From positions 1 to 25,620 of the IMG/VR virus record IMGVR_UViG_3300046820_001170: a DNA stretch of 25,620 bases. One strand, given 5' to 3'. The stretch is from a virus. The notes beneath the pieces were generated by a model. That model was not told the origin of the DNA. It saw nothing but the letters and a program-made list of their open reading frames with translations, and ran no database searches. A program made the position numbers and the translations under genes. Position 1 is the first letter of the stretch. Every line of letters starts with the position of its first letter. This document shows, one piece after another, positions 7,261 to 14,042 of this stretch.

Positions 7261-7766
7261 TATCCTCTTTGTTTATCGTTTTGCCATTGTCCGTTATATA
7301 GTTCACCTACTTCCTCGCATTGATGAAAATATATTTGAGCTACTCTAGCATCTTCCTCAATAAAGATAGTCTCATTTACTCTCATTACACAGCCCATGAA
7401 CTCAGTTTCAAATCCTGGATCAAATACTGATGAGTGAATAATTGTACCGTTTCTTAATAGAGAAGATCTCTGTCTAATTAAGCCTACATAGTCTGCAGGT
7501 AACTTACATCCTTCCCAGAAAGTAATTTCATAGGTACCAGGATACAATATCCACCCCATACTACCGTCTAGTTGTACTTTCTTAGTCTCAGTATAATCTG
7601 CTAGACTGGTTTTATTCTTTAACACTATCCCAAACTTATCTTGAGGGTTCTGTCTAATTTGTTTAACTGTCTGTAAAGATAAATCATACCCTACTTGAGC
7701 TTTCTTACCTTTAGACTGTTCTAATTTAAGTAGGCCTTTCTCTACTATTTGATCTGCATTTAACAT
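7260..7766 (-). CDS. dUTPase / dCTP deaminase superfamily protein
   Basis: This 168-residue protein has the fold signatures of the trimeric dUTPase/Dcd family: GLIRQRSSLLRNGTI near the middle, then HSSVFDPGFETEF, which carries the DPGF element of motif 3. It should act in pyrimidine nucleotide metabolism, removing dUTP or deaminating dCTP toward dTTP. The Dcd catalytic Glu (E. coli Glu138 in the strand after DPG) appears to be missing. The strand reads GCVMRVNET, where Dcd has a Glu, which favours dUTP hydrolysis over deamination. The C-terminal tail LYNGQWQNDKQRG resembles Dcd tails (YNGxWQ) that close the active site. Start and stop are overlapped or closely packed with neighbours. The family is clear; the exact reaction is not. 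Confidence 0.8.
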   Translation of the reverse strand: MLNADQIVEKGLLKLEQSKGKKAQVGYDLSLQTVKQIRQNPQDKFGIVLKNKTSLADYTETKKVQLDGSMGWILYPGTYEITFWEGCKLPADYVGLIRQRSSLLRNGTIIHSSVFDPGFETEFMGCVMRVNETIFIEEDARVAQIYFHQCEEVGELYNGQWQNDKQRG

Positions 7767-7768
7767 AA

Positions 7769-7936
7769 CTATTTTTTCTTTTTTGTATATGGAAACATTC
7801 TATTTAAAATATTCTTCCTTCTAGTACAGCCACAATCTTCATACCCGAGTATATGAGCAATCTTATCTGCTAGTCTATCAATATAGAAAAACTTTAGCAC
7901 TTTAGCAACTGTATCTCCTAGTCCTTGTGATTTCAT
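7769..7936 (-). CDS. Small conserved phage protein with CGC-RR-FPY motif (55 aa)
   Basis: The ATG at 7936 overlaps the folE stop as TAATG, and the stop lies 3 bp before the dUTPase-like ATG. The sequence has an N-terminal GLGDTVAKVLKFF, a central helix (IDRLADKIAHILG), then DCGCTRRKNILNRMFPY and a Lys tail. The CGC-x-RR-x4-LN-x2-FPY pattern resembles short hypothetical proteins I associate with Bacteroidota phages. The paired cysteines may bind metal. Function is unknown. The overlap indicates coupled translation. Confidence 0.75.
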   Translation of the reverse strand: MKSQGLGDTVAKVLKFFYIDRLADKIAHILGYEDCGCTRRKNILNRMFPYTKKKK

Positions 7937-8646
7937 TATTTACGTGGATAACCTTTAGCAAATTCATAAAATTCTAATCTAGCTGAATCTTCGTTTAAGA
8001 ATGATCCACTTAGCTTAGATGTCTTCATACTAGCACCTTGATGCTTAACTCCTCTACAGCTTACACAGTTGTGAGTAGCTTCAATCATTACTGCTACGCC
8101 AATATTACCTTCACAAATTTGATCTACTGCATTGTGAATGGCTACAGTTAACTGCTCTTGAATAGCACCTCTTCTACTAAAATGCTCTACTATACGATTT
8201 AGCTTACTTAAGCCTACTACTCTACCTTCTAAGGTAGGAATATAAGCAATATGGCATAACCCGTTAATAGTCTGATGATGATGAGAGCACATACTCGTAA
8301 TAGGAATACCTCCTTCGAATACTACGCCGTCATAGCCATCGCTTGGAAAGCTCGTAACAGAGTCTAATGGCTCATACCTACCTTTCCATAAGTCATTTAC
8401 ATAAGCTTTAGCTACTCTTCTTGGAGTATTAGAACTATTAGGATCATTCTCCCAGTCTACACCTAATGCAGTTAAGAACTTACCGTAATGCTCAGTAGCT
8501 TCTTCAATGATAGTTAACTTTTGCTTATCACTTAAAGAATACTGGCCGTTCTTAATAGCATCTCTTAAATAAGTGCTAATACCGTTAGCAAAGCCTGGTT
8601 GAGCTAATTCTAAGCTCTCAATGTCTATATTTTTATTTCTATTCAT
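7936..8646 (-). CDS. folE: GTP cyclohydrolase I, first step of 7-deazaguanine synthesis
   Basis: FolE (236 aa) converts GTP to dihydroneopterin triphosphate, the precursor shared by folate and 7-deazaguanine pathways. The zinc site is intact: Cys120 and His123 in SMCSHHHQ, and Cys194 in THNCVSCRGV. GLSKLNRIVEHFSRRGAIQEQL (146-167) is the family core, and VKHQGASM follows. The N-terminal extension of about 20 residues before the first helix is ordinary. The genes upstream in the operon encode QueD, QueE, QueC, DpdA, QueF and a formyltransferase, so it serves DNA modification here rather than folate. It is the last gene of that locus in transcription order and overlaps the next small ORF. Confidence 0.96.
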   Translation of the reverse strand: MNRNKNIDIESLELAQPGFANGISTYLRDAIKNGQYSLSDKQKLTIIEEATEHYGKFLTALGVDWENDPNSSNTPRRVAKAYVNDLWKGRYEPLDSVTSFPSDGYDGVVFEGGIPITSMCSHHHQTINGLCHIAYIPTLEGRVVGLSKLNRIVEHFSRRGAIQEQLTVAIHNAVDQICEGNIGVAVMIEATHNCVSCRGVKHQGASMKTSKLSGSFLNEDSARLEFYEFAKGYPRK

Positions 8647-8654
8647 ATTGTATA

Positions 8655-9164
8655 TTATAAGTATTTTGAAATCTGCTCTAAACGTTCTTCTACCGTACCT
8701 GTTAAAGTTACGACTTTTTCTTCAGGTATATACTCCTTTATAAACTTTTGTATAATTCCATCAATCTTAATCTGTAACTCTGCACTCAATCTATCCGGAT
8801 CATCTACGAAGTCAAACTCGATAGGAATATAGAAGAAGTACTCTACTTGATCTTTAGTTCTTTCGAATAACTCTCTAATCTCATCAATATTAACATTAGG
8901 AGTTAAGATTCGTGAGTAGATAATACAGTCAACTAAACTACGAGTACTAATTACATTTTTATGAGTTAAGTAATTTTGATAGGCCCAAGCAGATAGCTCA
9001 TTAATTGCATACTGCTTTTCGTCGTTAGATAACTCTAACATTTTACCAATCTTAATTACAGGACGAGAAAACCCGTCAGTTACATAATAATCAGGAAATC
9101 TGGTAGATACCTCTTTTAGTAAGGTAGTTTTACCAGTTCCGTGAGATCCTATTAATATCTTCAT
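8655..9164 (-). CDS. P-loop nucleotide/nucleoside kinase-like ATPase
   Basis: This 169-residue protein begins almost directly with a Walker A motif, GSHGTGKT (residues 7-14). It is followed by a TDGFSRPVIK segment and STRSLVDCIIYSR, resembling the D-R/D lid and substrate region of NadR/AAA_28-type and thymidylate-type kinases. The C-terminal half has the alternating strands of a small P-loop kinase. No second domain is visible. It sits inside the deazaguanine locus between folE and the formyltransferase, with 8-bp and 4-bp gaps. A role phosphorylating a nucleotide or pathway intermediate is possible, but a general phage deoxynucleotide kinase is equally possible. Substrate cannot be read from the sequence. 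Confidence 0.75.
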   Translation of the reverse strand: MKILIGSHGTGKTTLLKEVSTRFPDYYVTDGFSRPVIKIGKMLELSNDEKQYAINELSAWAYQNYLTHKNVISTRSLVDCIIYSRILTPNVNIDEIRELFERTKDQVEYFFYIPIEFDFVDDPDRLSAELQIKIDGIIQKFIKEYIPEEKVVTLTGTVEERLEQISKYL

Positions 9165-9168
9165 GTGT

Positions 9169-9753
9169 CTATTTTGTTAAAAATAAGGACTTATCTTCAG
9201 ATAGCCAACTTTTAAAGAATGCTTCCCAAGTTATAAGAGAAGTATTTCTTAGTAGTTCATAAGCTTCGTCTATAGTACTTGTTGTATTTTTAATATTACA
9301 GGAAACTATTACTTTTCCTGCATCTAACTCTGGAATACATTCATGAATAACGGATCCACAGAAAGGATACTTTTCTTGATTTCCAGCAATATCCTCTTGT
9401 TTATTAAAGCCTTTTAATTCTGGGTATTTAGTAATTAGAGCTGGATGTCCGTTATAAATTTTACCTTTAAAGTACGGAAAGAATCCTTCCGGTACTATTC
9501 TCAAAAACCCATGTAAGGTAATTAATTCTTTTTCTACTAATCCAGACCTTAAGTACTGATCTAGAGTAGGTTTATTAGGAAGTACTACTATCTCTATACT
9601 GTTTTTCCCAAAGATCTCCATGTTCTTTTCAGAAATCTTAGTAACTCTATTAGTTACGACTAAACTAGGGAGAATCCCAAGCTTTTCACTAATAGCTATT
9701 ACTTCAGAACCTGTCTGAGATACTAGTACTCCCCAATTGCTTAATACTTTCAT
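9169..9753 (-). CDS. dpdN: PurN-like formyltransferase, candidate preQ1 formyltransferase (DpdN)
   Basis: This 194-residue protein is of the GART/PurN formyltransferase family, which transfers formyl from 10-formyl-tetrahydrofolate to an amine. The catalytic triad is visible: Asn101 and His103 in NGHPALITKYP, and Asp144 in PELDAGKVI, at the same spacing as E. coli PurN (106, 108, 144). ITLHGFLRIVP matches the folate-binding AGFMRIL region. PurN normally makes purines. Here the gene lies between queF and a kinase, and its ATG overlaps the queF stop as TAATG. Phage formyltransferases of this kind were proposed (DpdN) to formylate preQ1 to 7-(formylamino)methyl-7-deazaguanine in DNA. Family membership is sure; the deazaguanine role rests on context and that precedent. 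Confidence 0.85.
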   Translation of the reverse strand: MKVLSNWGVLVSQTGSEVIAISEKLGILPSLVVTNRVTKISEKNMEIFGKNSIEIVVLPNKPTLDQYLRSGLVEKELITLHGFLRIVPEGFFPYFKGKIYNGHPALITKYPELKGFNKQEDIAGNQEKYPFCGSVIHECIPELDAGKVIVSCNIKNTTSTIDEAYELLRNTSLITWEAFFKSWLSEDKSLFLTK

Positions 9754-10670
9754 TATTGGCCCATTGCTTTTTTAGTGTAGAATCCTGTATCAATTAATTC
9801 TTTTGGAATTAAGTACTCTTTAGAAGCACGAACAGGATTAATATCTAATGAACCACGTCTTGCATATAATAACATTACTACGCAATCTTCTACATCCGGA
9901 TGATTCGTAATAGACTTAAATAATTTTTCGCTACAGAATTCATGAAACTCATTAACTTCTCGTAATGCAATAACTTCTTTAAGTAAAGATTGTAAGTCAA
10001 CAGTACCATTCTTAGTAACGATACGGAAGTAAGCTGCTCCTGTATCTTTTTGCTTGGTATGTCTACATCTTGATCTTAACAAGTTAGTCATTACAAATAA
10101 GTCTTCTCCTCTTTCTCCTGGAACTATTTTAAAATGAGTCTCTTTACCGTCGTAGTCTGTAACTTCCATAGCTTCTAAATCTTTATTACCGATTAAGCGT
10201 AACATGTCAAGATAGAAAGCGCCTGGATCTCCTTCGTACATCTTTTCCTCTCCTTGTCTAAAGAAAGCTACTTTAGCTTCTGCACCAATGCATGCACTAA
10301 TATCTTTTGCTACTTGCTTCTCATAGTTTTCAATAGCTTGTGGGATAGTATCTCCCATTTTGCACATATCAAACGTATTTAAGTAAAGTTTAAAAGATTT
10401 AGACTCTACCATAAATTCAGAACTAGCAGGGCATACTATTTTTAAAGTACCTGCCATAGGTAAACCGTTATTTAATAAGAAGGTCGCTTCGTGACAATGC
10501 CACGTATCGTAACCTACAAATTCATCTCCTTTAATACCCCAATCTCCACGAGCTAATGCTCTTGGCATAGGATTTAATTGACTAGGATCAAAGGTGTCTG
10601 TATAGACTGCATATGAGTTAGCTGACCCTAAGGTTTTAGCAGCTACTTCTGACATATTACTTGCTGACAT
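9753..10670 (-). CDS. queF: NADPH-dependent 7-cyano-7-deazaguanine reductase, long two-module QueF
   Basis: QueF (305 aa) reduces the nitrile of preQ0 to the aminomethyl group of preQ1. The two-module (E. coli-type) layout is present. The N-terminal module has ESKSFKLYLNTF (89-100), the NADPH-binding signature. The C-terminal module has the nucleophile Cys202 and proton donor Asp209 with exactly the family spacing, plus NEFHEFC (240-246) and RRGSLDINP. The catalytic loop is unusual: RCRHTKQKD where bacterial enzymes have NCLITHQPD. Catalytic residues are thus kept while the surrounding side chains changed. A second ATG at 10655 (Met6) lies 1 bp after the dpdA stop and is an equally good start. 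With QueF present, the DNA base should be preQ1-derived rather than preQ0. Confidence 0.93.
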   Translation of the reverse strand: MSASNMSEVAAKTLGSANSYAVYTDTFDPSQLNPMPRALARGDWGIKGDEFVGYDTWHCHEATFLLNNGLPMAGTLKIVCPASSEFMVESKSFKLYLNTFDMCKMGDTIPQAIENYEKQVAKDISACIGAEAKVAFFRQGEEKMYEGDPGAFYLDMLRLIGNKDLEAMEVTDYDGKETHFKIVPGERGEDLFVMTNLLRSRCRHTKQKDTGAAYFRIVTKNGTVDLQSLLKEVIALREVNEFHEFCSEKLFKSITNHPDVEDCVVMLLYARRGSLDINPVRASKEYLIPKELIDTGFYTKKAMGQ

Positions 10671-11439
10671 AATTACGGAATGTTTTTATATTTTTAAAGA
10701 TAAGGTTTATTTGTTCTTCTGACAACTCAATATCTAAGTTATCTGCTAATTTAGCTTTTGGTTTAGGTACATTTAATCCATGAGGTCCTAATTCGTTTCC
10801 TACCCATCCGTTAATAACAGGTGAACTAGTATCTAGCGAATAGATAAGACCTCTTAATGGAGTAGTAAGAGAGTTAATTAAAATAAACTCTACTGGGTTC
10901 TGACATCCCAATAAGTGAAATTTAGGTTTACCGATTCCTATGTTGAATCTATTTTCATACCACCAGTTTAAGAATCTAAATCTTACTGTTACGTAATCTG
11001 ACTGTTCAACTAAGTCAAAAGGTAATGCAATAATATCTACCTTCTCAGTTAAGTAGTAATCTATACAATCAGCAATTTGCTCAAAGGTATCTCCTTGACA
11101 TACACCAATATACTTTTGATCTTCTACTTTATAATTTGCTAGATACTCTTTTGCATTAGTTAAAGTCTGATCGTAATCATTAACGACATCAGGAAGTACA
11201 AGGTGAGTAGGTTTATATTCTTTACCTAACTCGTATAGCTCCTCCATCGGTATAGACTTACCTAATTCGAATGCTGAATTATCTAATATAGAGTATTCTG
11301 CTGTTTCTAACTTCTTCTTATAGAAGTCAGCATATTCTGTATCTAAGCTTAATAAATGACCTAGTACGTAAGGGTAATCACTTACCTCATCATGTCGATC
11401 AAATAACGCTTTCGGTATTTCGTGTGAAATTAAAGGCAT
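10657..11439 (-). CDS. dpdA: DpdA-type DNA guanine transglycosylase
   Basis: This 260-residue protein resembles the TGT-like DpdA enzymes that exchange guanine in DNA for a 7-deazaguanine base. Visible elements are LDNSAFELG (Asp53), LVLPDVVNDYD (Asp84), IGVCQG (111-116), IIALPFD, the FHLLGCQNP strand, and SLDTSSPV (Asp203). The last is in the position of the TGT nucleophile. The Cys-rich zinc module of tRNA TGTs is absent, as expected for short phage DpdA. It is flanked by queC (3 bp) and queF (14-bp overlap), the most direct contextual support. Subfamily (DpdA1, 2 or 3) cannot be settled by eye. It should act after replication on double-stranded phage DNA. Confidence 0.87.
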   Translation of the reverse strand: MPLISHEIPKALFDRHDEVSDYPYVLGHLLSLDTEYADFYKKKLETAEYSILDNSAFELGKSIPMEELYELGKEYKPTHLVLPDVVNDYDQTLTNAKEYLANYKVEDQKYIGVCQGDTFEQIADCIDYYLTEKVDIIALPFDLVEQSDYVTVRFRFLNWWYENRFNIGIGKPKFHLLGCQNPVEFILINSLTTPLRGLIYSLDTSSPVINGWVGNELGPHGLNVPKPKAKLADNLDIELSEEQINLIFKNIKTFRNYVSK

Positions 11440-11442
11440 AAT

Positions 11443-12285
11443 TTATTTTTTATATTCTGATAAAACTCTTTCTACTTGTGTTTTTGCAAACTGCCAGCTA
11501 ACAGGTCCTGTTTCGTCTGCATACTCTACTGGGTCAGGACGTCCTAATTTAATAAATGCTTCAATACGCTCTACTGATGCTGCTGATTTATAATCAGAGT
11601 ACCAGTTACCTTGAGTATCAGACCATGAATGTCTAATAAAAATCGGCTTATAAGAAGTATTTGTACGCTTATATACTTCGTCAAAGTCTAAACCTAATGC
11701 TTCGCATGATCTTAATCCGTCTTCTAAGATCTCAAACTTAGTTTCATTTAAGTAAGGAGTATATAGTGATACTAAATCAGCATCCCAGTTGCCAGTTTTA
11801 AATGCTTCGAAATCTGCATCTCTAAATTCTTGGCGGCAATCAGGATAAATTGCATGATCACCTGCGTGAATACCCATTGCAATAGCTACCTCTTGACCGA
11901 TAGAACAATCTTCAGTAATAGGTTGAGTTGCGATCGATAAAGCAGCTGCTTGAATCAATGAGCTAAAAATCTTATTACGATTAGGTACAACAGTTGCTTT
12001 CATATTATCTTGCTCGTAATGTCCTTCTGGTACATCTGCACCTCCTGTCACTAAAGCAGAATTTAATAATTGCTGTAACCCGTCTAATTTAATAACTTGA
12101 TATTTTACTTTTTGATTCTTAGAGTTTAAATACTCTACTAATGATTTAGCTCTTTCAAGCTCTACTTTATGCTTTTGACCGTAATCAAAACCTAATGCTG
12201 TTACTTCATAGCCATTAGCTAAAAGATGTAATAAAAGAGATGAAGAATCCATCCCGCCTGACAGTGATAAGACTGCTTTTTTCAT
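11443..12285 (-). CDS. queC: 7-cyano-7-deazaguanine synthase QueC lacking the zinc cysteines
   Basis: QueC (280 aa) converts 7-carboxy-7-deazaguanine to preQ0 with two ATP and ammonia. The PP-loop SGGMDSS (9-15), FDYGQKHKVELERA (33-46) and VPNRNKIF (100-107) are intact, so ATP chemistry is plausible. The conserved C-terminal zinc site is lost. Aligning TNTSY (208-212) and DYKSAASVERIEAF (231-244) to the bacterial enzyme puts Ser211, Asp231, Ser234 and Ser237 where E. coli has Cys188, 197, 200 and 203. The linker between the first and second positions is also longer by about 11 residues. The only cysteines are 127, 150 and 194. The protein otherwise runs to normal length, so this looks like a stable variant rather than decay. 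It lies 3 bp upstream of dpdA. Confidence 0.93.
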   Translation of the reverse strand: MKKAVLSLSGGMDSSSLLLHLLANGYEVTALGFDYGQKHKVELERAKSLVEYLNSKNQKVKYQVIKLDGLQQLLNSALVTGGADVPEGHYEQDNMKATVVPNRNKIFSSLIQAAALSIATQPITEDCSIGQEVAIAMGIHAGDHAIYPDCRQEFRDADFEAFKTGNWDADLVSLYTPYLNETKFEILEDGLRSCEALGLDFDEVYKRTNTSYKPIFIRHSWSDTQGNWYSDYKSAASVERIEAFIKLGRPDPVEYADETGPVSWQFAKTQVERVLSEYKK

Positions 12286-12334
12286 GTTTAAATTAATTAA
12301 AATTTAGAGCGTATTATTTTGTGAATCGATTAGC

Positions 12335-12343
12335 TCTATAACC
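12335..12343 (-). promoter_or_regulatory. Promoter-like motif (GGTTATAGA) upstream of queC
   Basis: On the minus strand the context is TAATTCGGTTATAGAGCTAA, 50 nt before the queC ATG. It is nearly identical to the element before the ribonucleotide reductase (TAATTAGGTTATAGACCTAA), and the core recurs before hsp20. This gap is the longest inside the deazaguanine locus and could start a queC-dpdA-queF-folE transcript. Confidence 0.5.
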
Positions 12344-12346
12344 GAA

Positions 12347-12553
12347 TTATTTTTTATCTTGCTTATCGTTAAGTTCTTTCTGTAAAGAAAGTATTTGACT
12401 AGTAATATTACCTACTAATGTTCCTAACTGTGCCCAGATATCATCGCACTCTTTTTCTAACTTGTTAACAAGTCTTAATTGATAAATCTGTAAGCCTACA
12501 AGTATTAGTATAATACCAATGTATAAATGTTCTGGTGTAAATGTAACTGTCAT
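12347..12553 (-). CDS. Small single-pass membrane protein with coiled coil (68 aa)
   Basis: Residues 9-23 (HLYIGIILILVGLQI) form one membrane helix. The rest, from LRLVNKLEKECDDIW to the end, is a charged amphipathic helix likely to form a coiled coil, ending KDKQDKK-like (NDKQDKK). The layout, a short N-terminus, a helix and a helical tail, resembles inner-membrane spanins and other small phage membrane proteins. Its place in a biosynthesis operon does not support a lysis role. No family recognised. The start is the ATG at 12553. Confidence 0.68.
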   Translation of the reverse strand: MTVTFTPEHLYIGIILILVGLQIYQLRLVNKLEKECDDIWAQLGTLVGNITSQILSLQKELNDKQDKK

Positions 12554-12565
12554 TAATTAAAGGTA

Positions 12566-12814
12566 TTATTTTTTATTCGTTTCAACAACTTCATTCATGA
12601 ATTCGTTAAACTCTAATGTTCCTGGAAATGCTATAAAATTAGGATTATCCATTATTCTCTGTAATGCTTTGATAGTTAGATCTTTATTTTTAGTATCAAT
12701 AAGTAAAGGTTCTAAAATATACTCTTCTGTTGACCCTTCCTTGCGGTTTAAGTAAAATAGAGTACCTGCTACTTCACCTAGAGCCTGATAATATTCTTCT
12801 GCGGTAGTACTCAT
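12566..12814 (-). CDS. Hypothetical protein (82 aa)
   Basis: This is an 82-residue acidic, soluble, probably helical protein (MSTTAEEYYQALGEVAGTLF, and later LEFNEFMNEVVETNKK). There is no signal peptide, membrane segment, cysteine or catalytic motif. It is packed between two other small ORFs in the gap separating queE from queC, with 12-17 bp spacing. I do not recognise it. The in-frame length and packing argue that it is real. Confidence 0.65.
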   Translation of the reverse strand: MSTTAEEYYQALGEVAGTLFYLNRKEGSTEEYILEPLLIDTKNKDLTIKALQRIMDNPNFIAFPGTLEFNEFMNEVVETNKK

Positions 12815-12819
12815 ACTAT

Positions 12820-12835
12820 ACGTTTAATGTTTTAT
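12820..12835. repeat. 16-bp direct repeat, copy 1
   Basis: The sequence acgtttaatgttttat is repeated exactly at 13047-13062. The two copies flank the 69-residue ORF with a 227-bp period. This copy spans that ORF's stop codon. Confidence 0.7.
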
Positions 12836-13041
12836 AACTCATTTTCTGTTAATTCTAATAGATTGTCAGTATCTAGTATATAAGGAAACCCTGTTTTTAT
12901 ATCTGTACAATAGGAATGTCCTTTTATATTTTTTACTTCGCCAAGACAGGCAAATACTATTCCTTCAAATGGATTAGAGTTTTCTTTTTTCCATTCTTCA
13001 GGAAAAGAATCGTAGTTATACTTAACAAGCTTCACTCCCAT
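12832..13041 (-). CDS. Hypothetical protein (69 aa) between direct repeats
   Basis: This is a 69-residue soluble protein (MGVKLVKYNYDSFPEEWKK, then GIVFACLGEVKNIKGHSYC, and FPYILDTDNLLELTENEL). The middle resembles a small beta-rich fold of the sort seen in short phage proteins that carry a G-H-x-Y/C-x-x turn. Its ATG lies 1 bp after the queE stop. The ORF and its stop are bounded by exact 16-bp direct repeats, which suggests that it was inserted or duplicated as a unit. No function can be read. Confidence 0.65.
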   Translation of the reverse strand: MGVKLVKYNYDSFPEEWKKENSNPFEGIVFACLGEVKNIKGHSYCTDIKTGFPYILDTDNLLELTENEL

Positions 13042-13042
13042 A

Positions 13043-13876
13043 TTAAACGTTTAATGTTTTATCCCAAGCCGCAATATGTAATCTAGTTAAACCACGGAAG
13101 CGATACTTTTTAGCCATCTCCATTACAAATCGAGTACGCTCTTCAAAGTTAGCTGCATCATCTAAACCTGGCATACAAACTACATTCTCTAATGGAATAT
13201 AAAACGGTTCAATAAAGTCTCTAAAGATTTCTTTAACATCATCTTCACTGCTAATAACAAACTTAAATTGATAATTTCTATGTTCCATAATACGATTAAT
13301 TGCTTTAGGAACGATACGTTGCTTAGCAGTCATACCTGAGTTATCTAACTTAGGTGAACAGTTAATCTGATCTAAGTTTTGAAATAACTCCTCTTCGATA
13401 AAGTTAGTACCGTTAGTTTCAATTTCATAATAAGTACTACGTAAAGATCCTTCTATATCCATCCAATACTCGGTAAAGTTATTAATCGCTACTTGATGTC
13501 CTGCAATAGTAGGTTCACCGCCGGTCCAGATAATACGTACACGCCCATCTAAGATGTCTTCATATACGCCCTCTTCTTTAAAACGATCTAATAGATACTG
13601 AAACTCTTTATCTTCTCCTCTCCATAACCATTGGGATGTAGAGTCACAAGTCCAAGTAGCTTTACCTTCTTTAACTAAATCACCTTCAAAGATTTCTCCA
13701 TCTTCTAGTAATTGCTCTTTCATTAACTTATTAGTAAATGCTCTAGACATACCACAGGTTAGGTTACAAATACCTAAACGAACAAAGTATGCTGGAATAC
13801 CGCTACTTATACCTTCGCCTTGAATTGTATAAAAGTCACTAGTAATAAGTAACTTATTTGGATCTATCTTACTCAT
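13043..13876 (-). CDS. queE: 7-carboxy-7-deazaguanine synthase, radical SAM QueE with large insert in the cluster motif
   Basis: QueE (277 aa) contracts 6-carboxy-tetrahydropterin to 7-carboxy-7-deazaguanine using SAM and a 4Fe-4S cluster. It opens with FYTIQGEG (15-22), the family N-terminal signature. The cluster motif begins normally with CNLTC (Cys37, Cys41), but the third cysteine is Cys77 in TWTCDST. The arrangement is therefore CX3CX35C rather than CX3CX2C. SAM-binding WTGGEPTI follows, then YEIETNGT and NCSPKLDNSG, both canonical. The 35-residue insert is acidic and Lys-rich, and may form a helical cap or a partner-binding surface. Cluster-loop insertions are known in some QueE types, but this one is long. 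The start overlaps a 51-residue ORF by 8 bp. Confidence 0.93.
   Translation of the reverse strand: MSKIDPNKLLITSDFYTIQGEGISSGIPAYFVRLGICNLTCGMSRAFTNKLMKEQLLEDGEIFEGDLVKEGKATWTCDSTSQWLWRGEDKEFQYLLDRFKEEGVYEDILDGRVRIIWTGGEPTIAGHQVAINNFTEYWMDIEGSLRSTYYEIETNGTNFIEEELFQNLDQINCSPKLDNSGMTAKQRIVPKAINRIMEHRNYQFKFVISSEDDVKEIFRDFIEPFYIPLENVVCMPGLDDAANFEERTRFVMEMAKKYRFRGLTRLHIAAWDKTLNV
13047..13062. repeat. 16-bp direct repeat, copy 2
   Basis: This is an exact copy of 12820-12835. Here the repeat encodes the last residues of QueE (KTLNV), so this copy is likely to be the original and the other a product of recombination. Confidence 0.7.
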
Positions 13877-14024
13877 TAGTTGCTGTTTTAGGGGTTTCTA
13901 CTTTTTTAAATTGAGCCTTCCATTCAGACTTCGGAATAAATTTCCACTCTCTAGTAGCTTGATCAGCTTTTTCATTTGTTACTCGGATAATTTCTCCGGT
14001 CTTAGAACTCTTTAAACACTTCAT
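13869..14024 (-). CDS. Small basic protein (51 aa) upstream of queE
   Basis: The minus-strand ORF from the ATG at 14024 encodes 51 residues: MKCLKSSKTGEIIRVTNEKA, then DQATREWKFIPKSEWKAQFK and a Lys/Thr tail. It has one of the few strong Shine-Dalgarno sequences in the window, GGAGG, 8 bases before the ATG. It overlaps queE by 8 bp, consistent with translational coupling. The pattern of a SKTGEI-R-V turn followed by W-x-FIPKSEWK resembles short phage proteins of unknown function. It has no membrane segment. Confidence 0.72.
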   Translation of the reverse strand: MKCLKSSKTGEIIRVTNEKADQATREWKFIPKSEWKAQFKKVETPKTATNE

Positions 14025-14042
14025 AGTTTTTCCTCCATGTTT

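Noticed and set aside
12347-12553. The single-pass coiled-coil protein as an inner-membrane spanin
   Set aside because: No partner outer-membrane lipoprotein, holin or endolysin is adjacent, so the lysis label is unsupported.
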